Of a stretch of 64,000 nucleotides of DNA, positions 8,261 to 16,433 are shown piece after piece. The DNA is from Bacillota bacterium (GTDB taxonomy: Bacteria; Bacillota; Clostridia; Clostridiales; Clostridiaceae). The notes under the pieces are model-generated. The model was not told where the DNA came from. It did not search any database and was given only the letters and a program-made list of their open reading frames with translations. The DNA is taken from positions 1-64,000 of the forward strand of contig JAJXWH010000030.1 in assembly GCA_021781745.1 (NCBI GenBank), read 5' to 3'. Position 1 is the first letter of the stretch; the number at the start of each line of letters is the position of its first letter. The position numbers were made by a program, and so were the translations under genes.

Positions 8261-8687
8261 GGTATCACATTCTTTTATTTGATAACCTTTCTACCACTCC
8301 TCATCTATAGGATATCCTATATTTAACCCTGACAAATAAAAATTTATAGGAATAGGCGTTGTAAAGTTATTGTTTGCAAAAAATAAACCAGGATGCCATT
8401 CTAATCAATTAACAATAAATAATAATCTCTTGACTATCTGACCCCGATTTATCTAAAAATGCATAGGTTACATTAATATTTTTGTTATTTATAGAAATAA
8501 TAATAAATAAACAAAAAAATCAATACACCATGTTATAACCTAATAAAAAAACTTATGAGCAATGTAAAAAATTAAAGTAGTAAATCTTATATGAATGTAT
8601 TTAACTAAAGTTATATTCTTAAAATTTTAACAAAAATATAAATCATAAATATCCTAATACTATACTTAAAGGAATTAAGGTGATATC

Positions 8688-8897
8688 ATGAAAAAAATAC
8701 TAATTACAGGTTGTGGTTCTGATCTTGGACTTGAAGCCTCATTTGCTTTAGCAAATAGAGGTCATTATGTTTATGCAACAACTCACACTAAGAGAAAAGA
8801 AGATAAACATCCACATAAAAGATATATATCACCCCCTAGTCAAGGTACTTTTATCAAAATTAAAAATATATTTATTGAAGTAATTATAAAAGACTAA
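8688..8897 (+). pseudogene. Short-chain dehydrogenase N-terminal remnant
   Basis: A 69-codon frame beginning MKKILITGCGSDLGLEASFA, which is the Rossmann-fold first strand and dinucleotide loop (TGxxxxxG) of the SDR family, continuing to the second strand GHYVYATTHT. After about residue 34 the similarity stops and the frame becomes Lys/His-rich. Intact SDRs are about 250 residues and need a YxxxK active site, absent here. A fair ribosome binding site (AATTAAGGTG) remains, so a short product could still be made, but it cannot be an enzyme. Confidence 0.6.
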
Positions 8898-8930
8898 TAA
8901 AACTTCGCAATGTATTGTTACTATAGAAAC

Positions 8931-8966
8931 ATCCATCTAAACACAAAAACTAGCACTTAGATGGAT
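8931..8966. terminator. Hairpin between convergent genes
   Basis: A perfect 10-base inverted repeat, ATCCATCTAA and TTAGATGGAT, with a 16-base loop, lies just past the stop of the siroheme-type reductase gene ending at 8999. Confidence 0.5.
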
Positions 8967-8998
8967 ATATATATCTATACTTAAATTTATATTAAATA

Positions 8999-9859
8999 TT
9001 AGTTAATCTCATTTAATACATTAGTTATAAACTTTTTCTTACCTATTCTATCCATAACTGTAGAAATTCTTTCTCCTTTTTGGCCAACTTCCCTGTAATA
9101 CTTCACTATTTTATCAATAGTAGGTATTATCTTTTCTTCATCAAATATTCTTCCTAGTGAATCTCCAATTCTTATACCTCTTCCAAATCTTCCACCAACA
9201 AATATTTCAGCGCCTTTTTCTTTAACAATAGCAGCATTAGTTTTGCATACTCTCACACATTCACCACAGCTAACACATAGTTCATTATTATAAACTATCT
9301 TCTTATCTACTATTTCTAAAGCTTTTTGCCTGCAGCTCTGTACACAAAGACCACATCCAACACAATTATCTAGATTAAATGCTGGTATTGTTCTTCCCAT
9401 AACGCCTATATCATTTATATTAGCTTTTGCACAATTATTAGCACAGCCAACTATTCCTATTTTGCATTTATGAGGAGTATCTGTTCCAAAATATTTTTCT
9501 TCCAATTCTCTACAGATGCCTTGTGTGTCAATGTTTCCGTGAAGACATACAGTTCCTTTACATGCAACTAATGGTCTTACTTTTTGGCCTGTCCCACCAT
9601 GAAGTAACCCCAGTTTTTTAGCCTCCTCAATTACTTTGTCTGCATCTTCATCTTTAATCCATGGTACTTCAATTTGAAGTCTTGTTGTAAGACCAACATA
9701 GCCTCGTCCATATTTTTCTGCAATCTTATTAATCATATTTAATTCTTCAATTGCAAAATTTCCTGCTTTACTTAAGAATCTTACTGAATAATGTTCTTTG
9801 TCATTTTGCAATAAAAATCCTAGAGCCTTCATTTCTTTTTGTCTCTTTGCATTAACCAT
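8999..9859 (-). CDS. Siroheme/4Fe-4S sulfite or nitrite reductase-like protein with ferredoxin domain
   Basis: A 286-residue protein joining a nitrite/sulfite-reductase ferredoxin-like half-domain (about residues 12-60, with the TTRLQIEVPW substrate-loop region), a siroheme-[4Fe-4S] domain (CKGTVC and CANNCAKANI) and an inserted two-cluster ferredoxin (CVGCGLCVQSC and CVSCGECVRVC). Such single-subunit proteins are common in anaerobes and are annotated as sulfite/nitrite reductase or AsrC-like, often without proof of substrate. The first cysteine pair is spaced C-x4-C rather than the usual C-x5-C. A longer frame begins at a TTG at 9880, but the ATG at 9857-9859 behind GAGGGAG is the better start. 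Confidence 0.8.
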   Translation of the reverse strand: MVNAKRQKEMKALGFLLQNDKEHYSVRFLSKAGNFAIEELNMINKIAEKYGRGYVGLTTRLQIEVPWIKDEDADKVIEEAKKLGLLHGGTGQKVRPLVACKGTVCLHGNIDTQGICRELEEKYFGTDTPHKCKIGIVGCANNCAKANINDIGVMGRTIPAFNLDNCVGCGLCVQSCRQKALEIVDKKIVYNNELCVSCGECVRVCKTNAAIVKEKGAEIFVGGRFGRGIRIGDSLGRIFDEEKIIPTIDKIVKYYREVGQKGERISTVMDRIGKKKFITNVLNEIN

Positions 9860-10054
9860 AAAAATATGCATCTCCCTCAAATATGTAATTTATTTAAATT
9901 AATTAGTTTTAATATCTTAAAGTATAATATTGGATTAATTGTAAGTAAAATAAGAATTTATAATATAAGCATAAATATATCTAATGATTAAATATGATGT
10001 ACGATGTTTATGCTTATACTAAAATTTATATGTGCTAACGTATTCTAATCTTTA

Positions 10055-10112
10055 TTATTGACATATGCGACTTATAAGTTTATTATAATACATAAAGAGC
10101 ATATGCCAATAA
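10055..10112 (+). promoter_or_regulatory. Promoter embedded in long inverted repeat (site A)
   Basis: Arms TTATTGACATATGC (10055-10068) and GCATATGCCAATAA (10099-10112) match at 13 of 14 positions. TTGACA (10058-10063) and TATTAT (10081-10086), 17 bases apart, form a good sigma-A promoter inside the dyad, driving the NifX-like gene at 10162. The arm sequence recurs at 16817-16880, 21594-21648 and, as a half-site, 24226-24240. Nothing else is seen in 9860-10161. Confidence 0.75.
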
Positions 10113-10161
10113 CTTTTTTTGTTATATATGTTCCTTTAATATTTTGTTGGAGGTTTATATT

Positions 10162-10521
10162 ATGAAAATAGCTTTACCATCACGTAACAGTAATATTGAT
10201 GATCACTTTGGACATTGTGAATATTACACAATTTTTACAGTTGATACACAATCTAAAGAAATAACAGATTCCGAAACTATTTCATCACCAGCTGGCTGTG
10301 GATGCAAATCAAATATTGCAACTACTCTTTCTGACATGGGAGTTAAAGTTCTACTTGCTGGAAATATGGGTGAAGGCGCTGTAAGAGTGTTAAATAATGC
10401 TGGTATAGATGTTTTACGCGGCTGCTCTGGGGATGTCAAAACTGTAGCTTTAAAATGGCTTGAAGGTTCTCTTGTAGATTCTTCGGACGTCTGTCATGAA
10501 CATGAATGCCATAACGAATAA
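10162..10521 (+). CDS. NifX/orange-protein-like (DiNase domain) protein 1
   Basis: A 119-residue protein of the dinitrogenase iron-molybdenum cofactor family (Nitro_FeMo-Co). Features are the N-terminal MKIALPSRNSNIDDHFGHCE, a central CGCKSN cysteine pair, the LLAGNMGEGA loop and a His/Cys-rich tail ending HECHNE. Single-domain members include NifX, NafY and the Mo-Cu-cluster orange protein ORP; all bind metal-sulfur clusters. The start is the ATG at 10162, seven bases from GGAGG. An upstream TTG (10144) also opens the frame but has no ribosome binding site. Its promoter carries the dyad shared with the 16.4 kb and 21.6 kb operons, so it is likely part of that system although separately transcribed. 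Confidence 0.88.
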   Translation: MKIALPSRNSNIDDHFGHCEYYTIFTVDTQSKEITDSETISSPAGCGCKSNIATTLSDMGVKVLLAGNMGEGAVRVLNNAGIDVLRGCSGDVKTVALKWLEGSLVDSSDVCHEHECHNE

Positions 10522-10528
10522 ACTTAAT

Positions 10529-10578
10529 TAAAAAGTTGTTCATAGTAATTTTTTAAATTACTATGAACAACTTTTTTA
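10529..10578. terminator. Strong bidirectional terminator
   Basis: AAGTTGTTCATAGTAATTT and its exact complement AAATTACTATGAACAACTT flank a short loop, with A- and T-tracts outside. It serves the NifX-like gene ending at 10521 and the convergent LysR gene ending at 10587. Confidence 0.93.
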
Positions 10579-10586
10579 TGTATTAA

Positions 10587-11462
10587 TTATTGAAACTCCT
10601 TAAGTATTTCTTTATACAAAGCTTCAAAAGCGCTATTCTTTCTCCATATAAAATAGAAACCATGTTTTTTCTGCAAATCCTCAATTTGAATTTTTTGTAA
10701 AGTATGATTTTCTAGTTCTTCTTTTACTGCTGCTTCATATATGGCTGTAATTCCATTACTATTTTTAACCAAATACTTTATTGTATTAATGTTTCCTATT
10801 TCTATAACTTTATTAAAATCCTTTATAGTCATGTTTTGTTCTTCTAAGTTTTTTTCAAAAATATCTCTTGTTCCAGAACCTTTTTCCCTAACAATCAAAG
10901 TTTCTTCAAGTAGATCTTCTAATACTTTAGGCTTCTTTTTAAATTTATAATCTTTGCCTGCTACACAAATATAGTTTTCCTTTGAGTATAAAACATAATC
11001 ATATTCGCTTTTTATAAAATATCCTTCTACTAATGCAAAATCAATTTCACCATGTTCTAATTTATTAATAAGTTCCTTAGTATTTCCAACAATCATTGTA
11101 ATATTTATATTACTATTTTTATTCAAATAATTATGAAGTTTTAAAGGCAATATAAATTCCCCAATTGTAAGGGTTGCACCAAACTTAAGATTTCTTACTC
11201 CTGATTGTTCTTCAAAAATTTTTTCTTTTAAGAATTTTTCATCATGCTTCATTGTAATAGAAGTTTGATACAAGATTTCCCCTGCTTTTGTAAGCCTTAT
11301 TTTTTTTCCTTCATATTCAAATAGTTTACTTTCATAAGTTTTTTCTAAATATTTAATATGTTGTGATACGGCAGGTTGTGTAATACAGAGTACTTCTGAT
11401 GCTTTTGTGAAATTCATATATTCACATACAGTTAAAAAAGTATCTATTCTAAAATCTAACAT
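10587..11462 (-). CDS. LysR-family transcriptional regulator
   Basis: A 291-residue regulator. The N-terminal winged helix-turn-helix (about residues 2-60, TKASEVLCITQPAVSQHIKYLE) is followed by a LysR substrate-binding domain, with the effector-cleft motif REKGSGTR near residue 195 that is typical of the CysB/CysL-like and CbbR-like branch. Such proteins sense small anions or metabolites and usually control a divergent neighbour, but upstream here lie only the remnants at 11566-12134, so its original target may have been lost. AGAGGTG supports the start. It does not share an operon with the NifX-like gene, which is convergent. Confidence 0.9.
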   Translation of the reverse strand: MLDFRIDTFLTVCEYMNFTKASEVLCITQPAVSQHIKYLEKTYESKLFEYEGKKIRLTKAGEILYQTSITMKHDEKFLKEKIFEEQSGVRNLKFGATLTIGEFILPLKLHNYLNKNSNINITMIVGNTKELINKLEHGEIDFALVEGYFIKSEYDYVLYSKENYICVAGKDYKFKKKPKVLEDLLEETLIVREKGSGTRDIFEKNLEEQNMTIKDFNKVIEIGNINTIKYLVKNSNGITAIYEAAVKEELENHTLQKIQIEDLQKKHGFYFIWRKNSAFEALYKEILKEFQ

Positions 11463-11565
11463 ATTTTCACCTCTATAATATACTATAACATATTTTTATC
11501 AATATATAAAAATAAATAATTTTTCATTATGCATATATTATGCTAATATATTTTTGAACTAGAAA

Positions 11566-11877
11566 TTACGAGAAGATGAGAAATAAATTTTTCAATTCTA
11601 ACATCAGACTCATTCTCCTTACTTTATTTTTTATTTCAAGATTATAATACATTTCTAGTTTATAATCTTTATCATCTTCTTTAGATTCTAATGTTAATAT
11701 AGGCACAACACTTGCTCCCACTTCATTGGCTAAAGTTTCTGAAATTTTAGGACTAGCTAATTCTTCTGAAAAAACTGTTTCTATATTATTTTCTTTACAG
11801 AAGTTAACTAAATCTTCTAATTGTCTTGGAGTTGGTTCTCCTTTAGCAAATAAATTTTGAACAGAATCATAATGAAT
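11566..11877 (-). pseudogene. ZnuA/TroA-like metal-binding lipoprotein remnant
   Basis: On the minus strand an uninterrupted 104-codon stretch without a start codon reads QNLFAKGEPTPRQLEDLVNF, then ETVFSEELASPKISETLANE, then GASVVPILTLES. This is the second lobe of metal (Zn/Mn) ABC-transporter binding proteins, where GEPTPxQLxxLVxFxKExxI and EExxSxKxxETLAxExG are conserved. The N-terminal half with the signal peptide and first His ligands is missing. The last 20 or so codons no longer look like the family. Confidence 0.7.
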
Positions 11878-11894
11878 AGAAAATTAAAAAATAT

Positions 11895-12134
11895 ATGCCT
11901 AGTTTTGAAATGCATAATAAATATGCTGAAGAGCATATTACATTAAGAGATATGCTTTGTCATGGTTCTGGACTACCTAGCATGATGCCTTATGGTATAA
12001 CTCTTTCCTTAATTTATTGAATCCTTTAGAGAAAGAAAACATGTTAATCATGGTGGGGGTATAGATGGATTTTGTTCCTATACAAGTTTTCTTCCTTATG
12101 AGAATATTGTCATAGTTATTCTTAGTAATTTTGA
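11895..12134 (+). pseudogene. Beta-lactamase-family serine hydrolase remnant (class C / PBP-like)
   Basis: From the ATG at 11895 the frame reads MPSFEMHNKYAEEHITLRDM, then LCHGSGLPSMMPYGITLS, and stops at 12018-12020. In another frame, from 12043, it continues VNHGGGIDGFCSYTSFLPYE and ends with an LSN triplet, NIVIVILSNFE. ITLRDLLxHxSGLP and HxGGxxGFxSxxxxxPxxxxxxVVLSN are well-known conserved blocks of the PF00144 hydrolases, which normally lie over 200 residues apart. A large internal deletion and frameshift are therefore evident. It directly abuts the ZnuA-like remnant on the other strand. Confidence 0.7.
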
Positions 12135-12676
12135 AATACATCTTCTAAATTTATATAAATATCCGGGAAAGCTGTACTTACATAACTATCTTTATTCTTA
12201 AATACATTGGTTATCTTATATTGACTATCCATTAATGAATATTGTACTATATATCCTTCCTGTTCAACTAAATTATATTCAAGAACTCCAAATCTCTGAT
12301 AAACATCTAATTTGGTTATATAATCATGACTTGCCGTGCTTTTCGATATTACTTCAAATATAATCTTTGGAGCTGATGTAAAGCTCTCACCTTCTCTAGT
12401 AGAATCTTCACACATGGCAAACACATCTGGTTTATATTTATATACTTCTTCCTTATTTCTAAATATTACCTCAATAGATTCTGTATAAACATCACATTTA
12501 CTACTATCTAAAAATGTCATTAGCTTATAATTCAACCTTGATATTATCTTATTATGTTCAATTGAAGTATCAGATGATAGAACAATATACCCGTTACTAT
12601 ATTCAGCTTTTCCGCTATATTTAGCTTGAATATTTTCAAAGTCATCTTCTGTATAATGTATATTTTTAACATACAT
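12122..12676 (-). CDS. Uma2 family (PD-(D/E)XK nuclease-fold) protein
   Basis: A 184-residue protein of the Uma2/DUF820 family. Recognisable elements are the N-terminal YSGKAEYSNG with the conserved glycine, EHNKIISRLNYKL, the YKPDVFAMCED active-site strand with Asp, and IIFEVISKSTASHDYITKLDVYQRFGV with the E-V-x-S and KxxxYxxxGV motifs. The fold is that of restriction-type nucleases and the putative acidic residues are in place, but no cellular role is established for most members. The start is the ATG at 12674-12676, nine bases after AGGGG; the frame extends three more codons to a TTG. It stands alone between remnants. Confidence 0.85.
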   Translation of the reverse strand: MYVKNIHYTEDDFENIQAKYSGKAEYSNGYIVLSSDTSIEHNKIISRLNYKLMTFLDSSKCDVYTESIEVIFRNKEEVYKYKPDVFAMCEDSTREGESFTSAPKIIFEVISKSTASHDYITKLDVYQRFGVLEYNLVEQEGYIVQYSLMDSQYKITNVFKNKDSYVSTAFPDIYINLEDVFQNY

Positions 12677-12738
12677 TAGCTTCAACCCCTTTTATTTTAT
12701 TCTCTCAAAATATTTTTCTTAATATTATAGCACACTGC

Positions 12739-12920
12739 TTAACATATTAGTATTCTATAAAGATTAATTATTTTCTTAACAATAGAAAGACCTAAACCAT
12801 TCTCTCCAAGCTCTCTTTTACGTCAAGGGCTGCTATCACTTCATAATTTTCATTTTCCAGCAATGACTTAATTAATTTGTTTATATTTTTATCTTCATCT
12901 ACAACTAATATTTTGCCCAA
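12739..12920 (-). pseudogene. Two-component remnant: response regulator start joined to kinase tail
   Basis: From a TTG at 12918-12920 behind AGAGGTG the frame reads GKILVVDEDKNINKLIKSLL, the receiver-domain start with its acidic pocket, and stops after about 42 codons. From about 12800 in an overlapping frame the text reads ENGLGLSIVKKIINLYRIL and stops at 12739-12741; GLGLSIVKK is the G2 box of a histidine-kinase ATPase domain. An internal deletion of about 1.5 kb in an RR-HK pair would produce exactly this join. Neither half can function. Confidence 0.65.
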
Positions 12921-12975
12921 AATAAACACCTCTTAAATTTATTATATCACTCCTTTTTAAACAAAATTTAAGCTA

Positions 12976-13434
12976 TTAAGTTTCGGTATTAGTGTTATTA
13001 CTTTTACACCAATTTTTACAAAACCCAGCTGCTTTTTTGCTGCACATAACTTTGTCTGAACCGCAGCTTGGGCAGACAGCCCTATCTTGATCATAATTTA
13101 TTTCATAGATTGTTCCACACTCTACACATTTAAATTTACAAAGTTTTGTAGTATAGTGACCACCGCTAATTCTTATTGCCTTGCCTTCTGTTAAAGCTGT
13201 AGCTACTTTTTTTCTTGCGCTATCTATTATATTTTGAAAAGTTTGTCTCGACACTTGCATTTTTTCAGCGCATTCTTCTTGATTTAATTCTTCAATATCC
13301 TTTAATCTCATTGCTTCAAGTTCTTCTACTTTTAAAACTATTTCTTCAATTTGACATTTTGGTTTTCCCCATGGTACAAAATAATCATCCTCTGGAAAAA
13401 ACTCAACTCTTCTGAATTTTGTTGGTCTTGCCAC
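12976..13434 (-). CDS. DUF134/UPF0251 family DNA-binding protein
   Basis: A 152-residue protein. The N-terminal MARPTKFRRVEFFPEDDYF block and the following helix-turn-helix (about residues 33-80, KVEELEAMRLKDIEELNQEE and CAEKMQVSRQTFQNIIDSA) resemble the sigma-70 region-4 fold and define DUF134. The C-terminus adds a zinc ribbon (CVECGTIY and CPSCGSD) and a further Cys-rich tail (CSKKAAGFCKNWC). Family members almost always sit beside NifX/orange-protein and MinD-like genes, as here, which makes it the prime candidate for binding the shared inverted repeats. GTG start, eight bases from AAGGAGG. Confidence 0.88.
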   Translation of the reverse strand: MARPTKFRRVEFFPEDDYFVPWGKPKCQIEEIVLKVEELEAMRLKDIEELNQEECAEKMQVSRQTFQNIIDSARKKVATALTEGKAIRISGGHYTTKLCKFKCVECGTIYEINYDQDRAVCPSCGSDKVMCSKKAAGFCKNWCKSNNTNTET

Positions 13435-13587
13435 TTTCTTATCCTCCTTGAATACTATATATTCAAACTAGTATAACCCTAAATATGCTCTCACTGTATA
13501 TCTATTTTATTATACTCAATTTAATAAAAAGCTTCAAATTTGTATATTCAGTACCAAAACCATATTTTCCTTATTCATTATTTTTCT

Positions 13588-14046
13588 TTAACCCCTATCC
13601 TTAACTTTTATAAATTCCTCTATTATTTGAGCCGCATCACCAACAATTTCTGCACATGGGCGTTTTTTATAATACTCTGATGTTCTTTTTTCTGGTATAT
13701 AACTATCCTTTTGATTAGATAATCCTAAAAGTTCTTTACAAACTATAGAGCCATTCTTCTCTTTGAATTGTTCAGCAAGCTCTTGTATTAGCTTATAATG
13801 TTCTGCTTTAGACTGGCTATCCTTTGGATCAGAGTATCCATATTGCATCCCAGCTACCATAAACATACCGCTTACTGCACCACATACCTCGCGTAACCTT
13901 CCCATACCACCTCCAAAAGAGGATGATAATTTAAGTGCTGTTTCAAAGTCAATACCACACTCTTCACAAAAAGCTCCAAATACAGATTGTGAACAATTAT
14001 ATCCTTGTTTAAATAGTTCCATCGCACGTTTTCTAGCATTATTCAT
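13588..14046 (-). CDS. C_GCAxxG_C_C family redox protein (copy 1)
   Basis: A 152-residue protein named for its conserved cysteines: C18 in GYNCSQSV, a CGAVSG motif near residue 55, C101 in the VCKELLG segment, and C130 in PCAEIVG. The single Cys in NCSQ and the CGAxxG motif with glycine-rich FGGGMGRLREVCGAVSG suggest an exposed redox or metal-binding core. The family is found in anaerobes and is thought to be redox-active or to take part in metal handling; no reaction is proven. A second, shorter copy is at 36466-36825. It lies between the DUF134 gene and the NifX-like gene 2. Confidence 0.85.
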   Translation of the reverse strand: MNNARKRAMELFKQGYNCSQSVFGAFCEECGIDFETALKLSSSFGGGMGRLREVCGAVSGMFMVAGMQYGYSDPKDSQSKAEHYKLIQELAEQFKEKNGSIVCKELLGLSNQKDSYIPEKRTSEYYKKRPCAEIVGDAAQIIEEFIKVKDRG

Positions 14047-14236
14047 TTATCTACACCTCATTTTACTATTCTATAATAAATTTAATTATGTATCCAAAAT
14101 AAACTATCCTACATACACTTAATAAAATTTTCTTTTCATAATTTTACTATTGTTATGGTATATGCTAATTTCAATTTTACAATATTTTAAACATATATCA
14201 ATAATATCTATGATATAATTCCCATCTAAACAAAAA

Positions 14237-14266
14237 AGTGGGATACTCAAAATAAAGTTTCCCACG
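14237..14266 (-). terminator. Terminator of the NifX/MinD operon
   Basis: AACGTGGGAAACT and AGTATCCCACTT pair on the minus strand and are followed by TTTTTTG. It lies about 40 bases past the stop of the NifX-like gene ending at 14304. Confidence 0.8.
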
Positions 14267-14303
14267 TTATAACTAATTCCCTAAAGACAAATTTGAAACA
14301 TAA

Positions 14304-14660
14304 TTAGTCTTCACAATGCCCTTCATGTGCATGTTCTGTACATATACTTCCTGTAGATTTTAACTGCCCATTTATGAATTTTTGAATAACATCATCACAT
14401 AAACCTTCTGCACCAACAACCACTTCAATTTTATTTTCCTTAAATAAATCTTGTGCTGTTTCTCCCATTCCTCCTGCAATTATTACACTTACATTTTTCT
14501 CATGTAAAAATACTGGTAAGAATCCTGGTCTGTGCCCTGGGTTTGGTATAAATTCTTTCTTTAAAGATTGACCTTCTTCTACATAATATGTAGTAAACCC
14601 TTCACAGTGTCCAAAATGCCCGCTAACATAATTACCATCACTTGCAATTGCTATTTTCAT
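14304..14660 (-). CDS. NifX/orange-protein-like (DiNase domain) protein 2
   Basis: A 118-residue DiNase-domain protein starting MKIAIASDGNYVSGHFGHCE, with a GFLPVFLHEKNVSVIIAGGM core, the GMGE loop and a His/Cys-rich C-terminus (CTEHAHEGHCED) likely to bind metal. It is about 45% identical by eye to the protein at 10162-10521. Last gene of the operon that begins with the third NifX-like gene (16799) and two ferredoxin-type MinD ATPases. GAGGAGG supports the start. Probable role: binding or delivering a metal-sulfur (perhaps Mo-containing) cluster. Confidence 0.88.
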   Translation of the reverse strand: MKIAIASDGNYVSGHFGHCEGFTTYYVEEGQSLKKEFIPNPGHRPGFLPVFLHEKNVSVIIAGGMGETAQDLFKENKIEVVVGAEGLCDDVIQKFINGQLKSTGSICTEHAHEGHCED

Positions 14661-14745
14661 TATAAATTCCTCCTCATATTATCTAAATTATTTACTTGTT
14701 AAAACTTCAAATTTTATTTTTTCCTCTATAAATTACTTCTTCAGT

Positions 14746-15594
14746 TTAATAAATATAATTTTTTATGTTCTGCCACATTTCTTTAATTGCAGCAGCTGCC
14801 TTACTATCTTCATAATATATAATTGGTTTTAGCTCGTTTATAGATTTCATAACTGTATCATCATACGGAATTTTAGCTGCTAAAATTAAGCCTTCTTTTT
14901 TAATAAATTCTTCTATTTTATTACTCATATCTTCATTTATATCAAATTTATTAATGCAGACAATAGTAAACACTCCAAAATGTTCACATAAGGCTACTAC
15001 TCTCATTAAATCTTCAAGCCCTGATTTCGTAGGCTCTGTAACAACTAAAACGGCATCGCTTCCTGTAATAGATGATATAACAGAACATCCAATTCCTGGT
15101 GAACCATCACTTATAATTAGCTTTTCATCAGCACTAAACTTTTTTCCGTTTTTTCTCAAATAGCTTATTAATTTACCAGAACCATCACTTCCAATTTCCA
15201 TTTCTGCTCTTGAAATTACACTTTTGTCTAGTTCAGTAATAAAGGCATCGGCTATTTTTTCATCTTCAAAGTTTATAGCTTTTTGTGGACATACTAAAAT
15301 GCAGGCACCGCATCCTTCACATGAGAATGAATTAATATTAAAATTTTCTATTGCATCAAATCTGCATACATTCTCACATTTTCCACACTTAATGCAAAGA
15401 GTTTCATCTATGGAAGCTTTTTTCCCACCTATAAACTTATTTTTTTCAATATCTTTGCCTTCATAAAACATATAAAAATTTGGTGCATCCACATCACAAT
15501 CTATTCTTATAACATCTTCTGCAAGTTCTGCCAGAGAGGTTGCGATAGTAGTTTTTCCTGTTCCACCTTTACCACTTAAAACTACTAATTCCAC
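14746..15594 (-). CDS. MinD/Mrp-like ATPase with inserted ferredoxin domain (b)
   Basis: A 282-residue P-loop ATPase with the deviant Walker A GKGGTGKTTIA (about residues 8-18), a ferredoxin insertion carrying two 4Fe-4S motifs (CIKCGKCENVC and CEGCGACILVC, about 67-110), and then the DGSPGIGC Walker B-like segment. These COG1149-type proteins occur in tandem pairs beside DiNase-domain proteins; in Desulfovibrio they belong to the ORP complex operons. The inferred role is ATP-dependent handling of Fe-S or Mo-S clusters. GTG start after AAAGGAGGTG; the frame overlaps the upstream paralogue by 10 bases, so the two are translationally coupled and probably form a heterodimer. Confidence 0.9.
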   Translation of the reverse strand: MELVVLSGKGGTGKTTIATSLAELAEDVIRIDCDVDAPNFYMFYEGKDIEKNKFIGGKKASIDETLCIKCGKCENVCRFDAIENFNINSFSCEGCGACILVCPQKAINFEDEKIADAFITELDKSVISRAEMEIGSDGSGKLISYLRKNGKKFSADEKLIISDGSPGIGCSVISSITGSDAVLVVTEPTKSGLEDLMRVVALCEHFGVFTIVCINKFDINEDMSNKIEEFIKKEGLILAAKIPYDDTVMKSINELKPIIYYEDSKAAAAIKEMWQNIKNYIY

Positions 15595-16415
15595 TTTAGC
15601 ACCTCCTTTGCATTATTAGATAATTCATCAAACAAATTTTTATGTTTTGAATCATCATATAATATTTTTCCATTAGAATATAAAACCGCCGTGTCTCTAC
15701 TATAAGGTATAGTTCCAATTAAATTTATTTTTTCGTCTTTACAGTATTTTTTTATTATATTCTCTTTTTCATCATCTTTATTTATTACTATTCCAAAAGG
15801 TATATCATACATTCTTACAAGCTCAACAGCCATTTTCAAGTCATGAAGTCCAAACTCTGATGGTTCTGTAACAAGTATTGCCGCATTCGCATATTTTAAT
15901 GAAGTTACTACATTACAAGATGTTCCTGGAGGACAGTCAATTAAATTAATATTTTGTGGTAAATCTTTAAGAAGCTCACGAATGACAGGTACTGCCATAG
16001 GTTCACTTATATTTAAAATTCCTCGCCTGCAATTTAAATCTCCCATTTTTCCATCTTCAATTGTGCCTATCTCTCTTGTCCTATAAGTTAGAGCATCATA
16101 TTCACATACAATCTCACAAGCACCACATCCATGACATAACTTCTCAAATAACATTATATCGTCTTTAACTTTAGCAAGTGCATTAAATTGACACACACTT
16201 ACGCACTTTCCACATGAGGTGCATTTTTTATCATCTATAAATGGATATTCAACCTTTACTTTTTCAGTTTTATTTATTTCAGGTTTTAAAAATATAAATC
16301 CATTAGGTTCTTCTACGTCACAATCAATATAATTTGATTTTAATGCAAGGGCAAGATTTGTTGAAACTGTAGTTTTACCAGTTCCCCCTTTTCCGCTAAG
16401 GACTGCTATATTCAT
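15585..16415 (-). CDS. MinD/Mrp-like ATPase with inserted ferredoxin domain (a)
   Basis: A 276-residue paralogue of the next gene. Walker A is LSGKGGTGKTTVSTNL (about 6-21), the ferredoxin insertion has CTSCGKCVSVC and CHGCGACEIVC, and IDCPPGTSC is the Walker B region. The start at 16413-16415 (MNIAVLSG) is preferred: it lies ten bases after GGAGG, whereas the ATG three codons earlier abuts the ribosome binding site. The pair with the protein at 14746-15594 plus DiNase proteins on both sides matches the gene content of ORP-type operons. Confidence 0.9.
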   Translation of the reverse strand: MNIAVLSGKGGTGKTTVSTNLALALKSNYIDCDVEEPNGFIFLKPEINKTEKVKVEYPFIDDKKCTSCGKCVSVCQFNALAKVKDDIMLFEKLCHGCGACEIVCEYDALTYRTREIGTIEDGKMGDLNCRRGILNISEPMAVPVIRELLKDLPQNINLIDCPPGTSCNVVTSLKYANAAILVTEPSEFGLHDLKMAVELVRMYDIPFGIVINKDDEKENIIKKYCKDEKINLIGTIPYSRDTAVLYSNGKILYDDSKHKNLFDELSNNAKEVLKWN

Positions 16416-16433
16416 AGCTGCCATTCCTCCAAT

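Noticed and set aside
8300-8530. Minus-strand coding-like stretch (EWHPGLFFANNNFTTPIPIN...)
   Set aside because: It contains two in-frame stops and I could match it to no family; too weak to call even a pseudogene.
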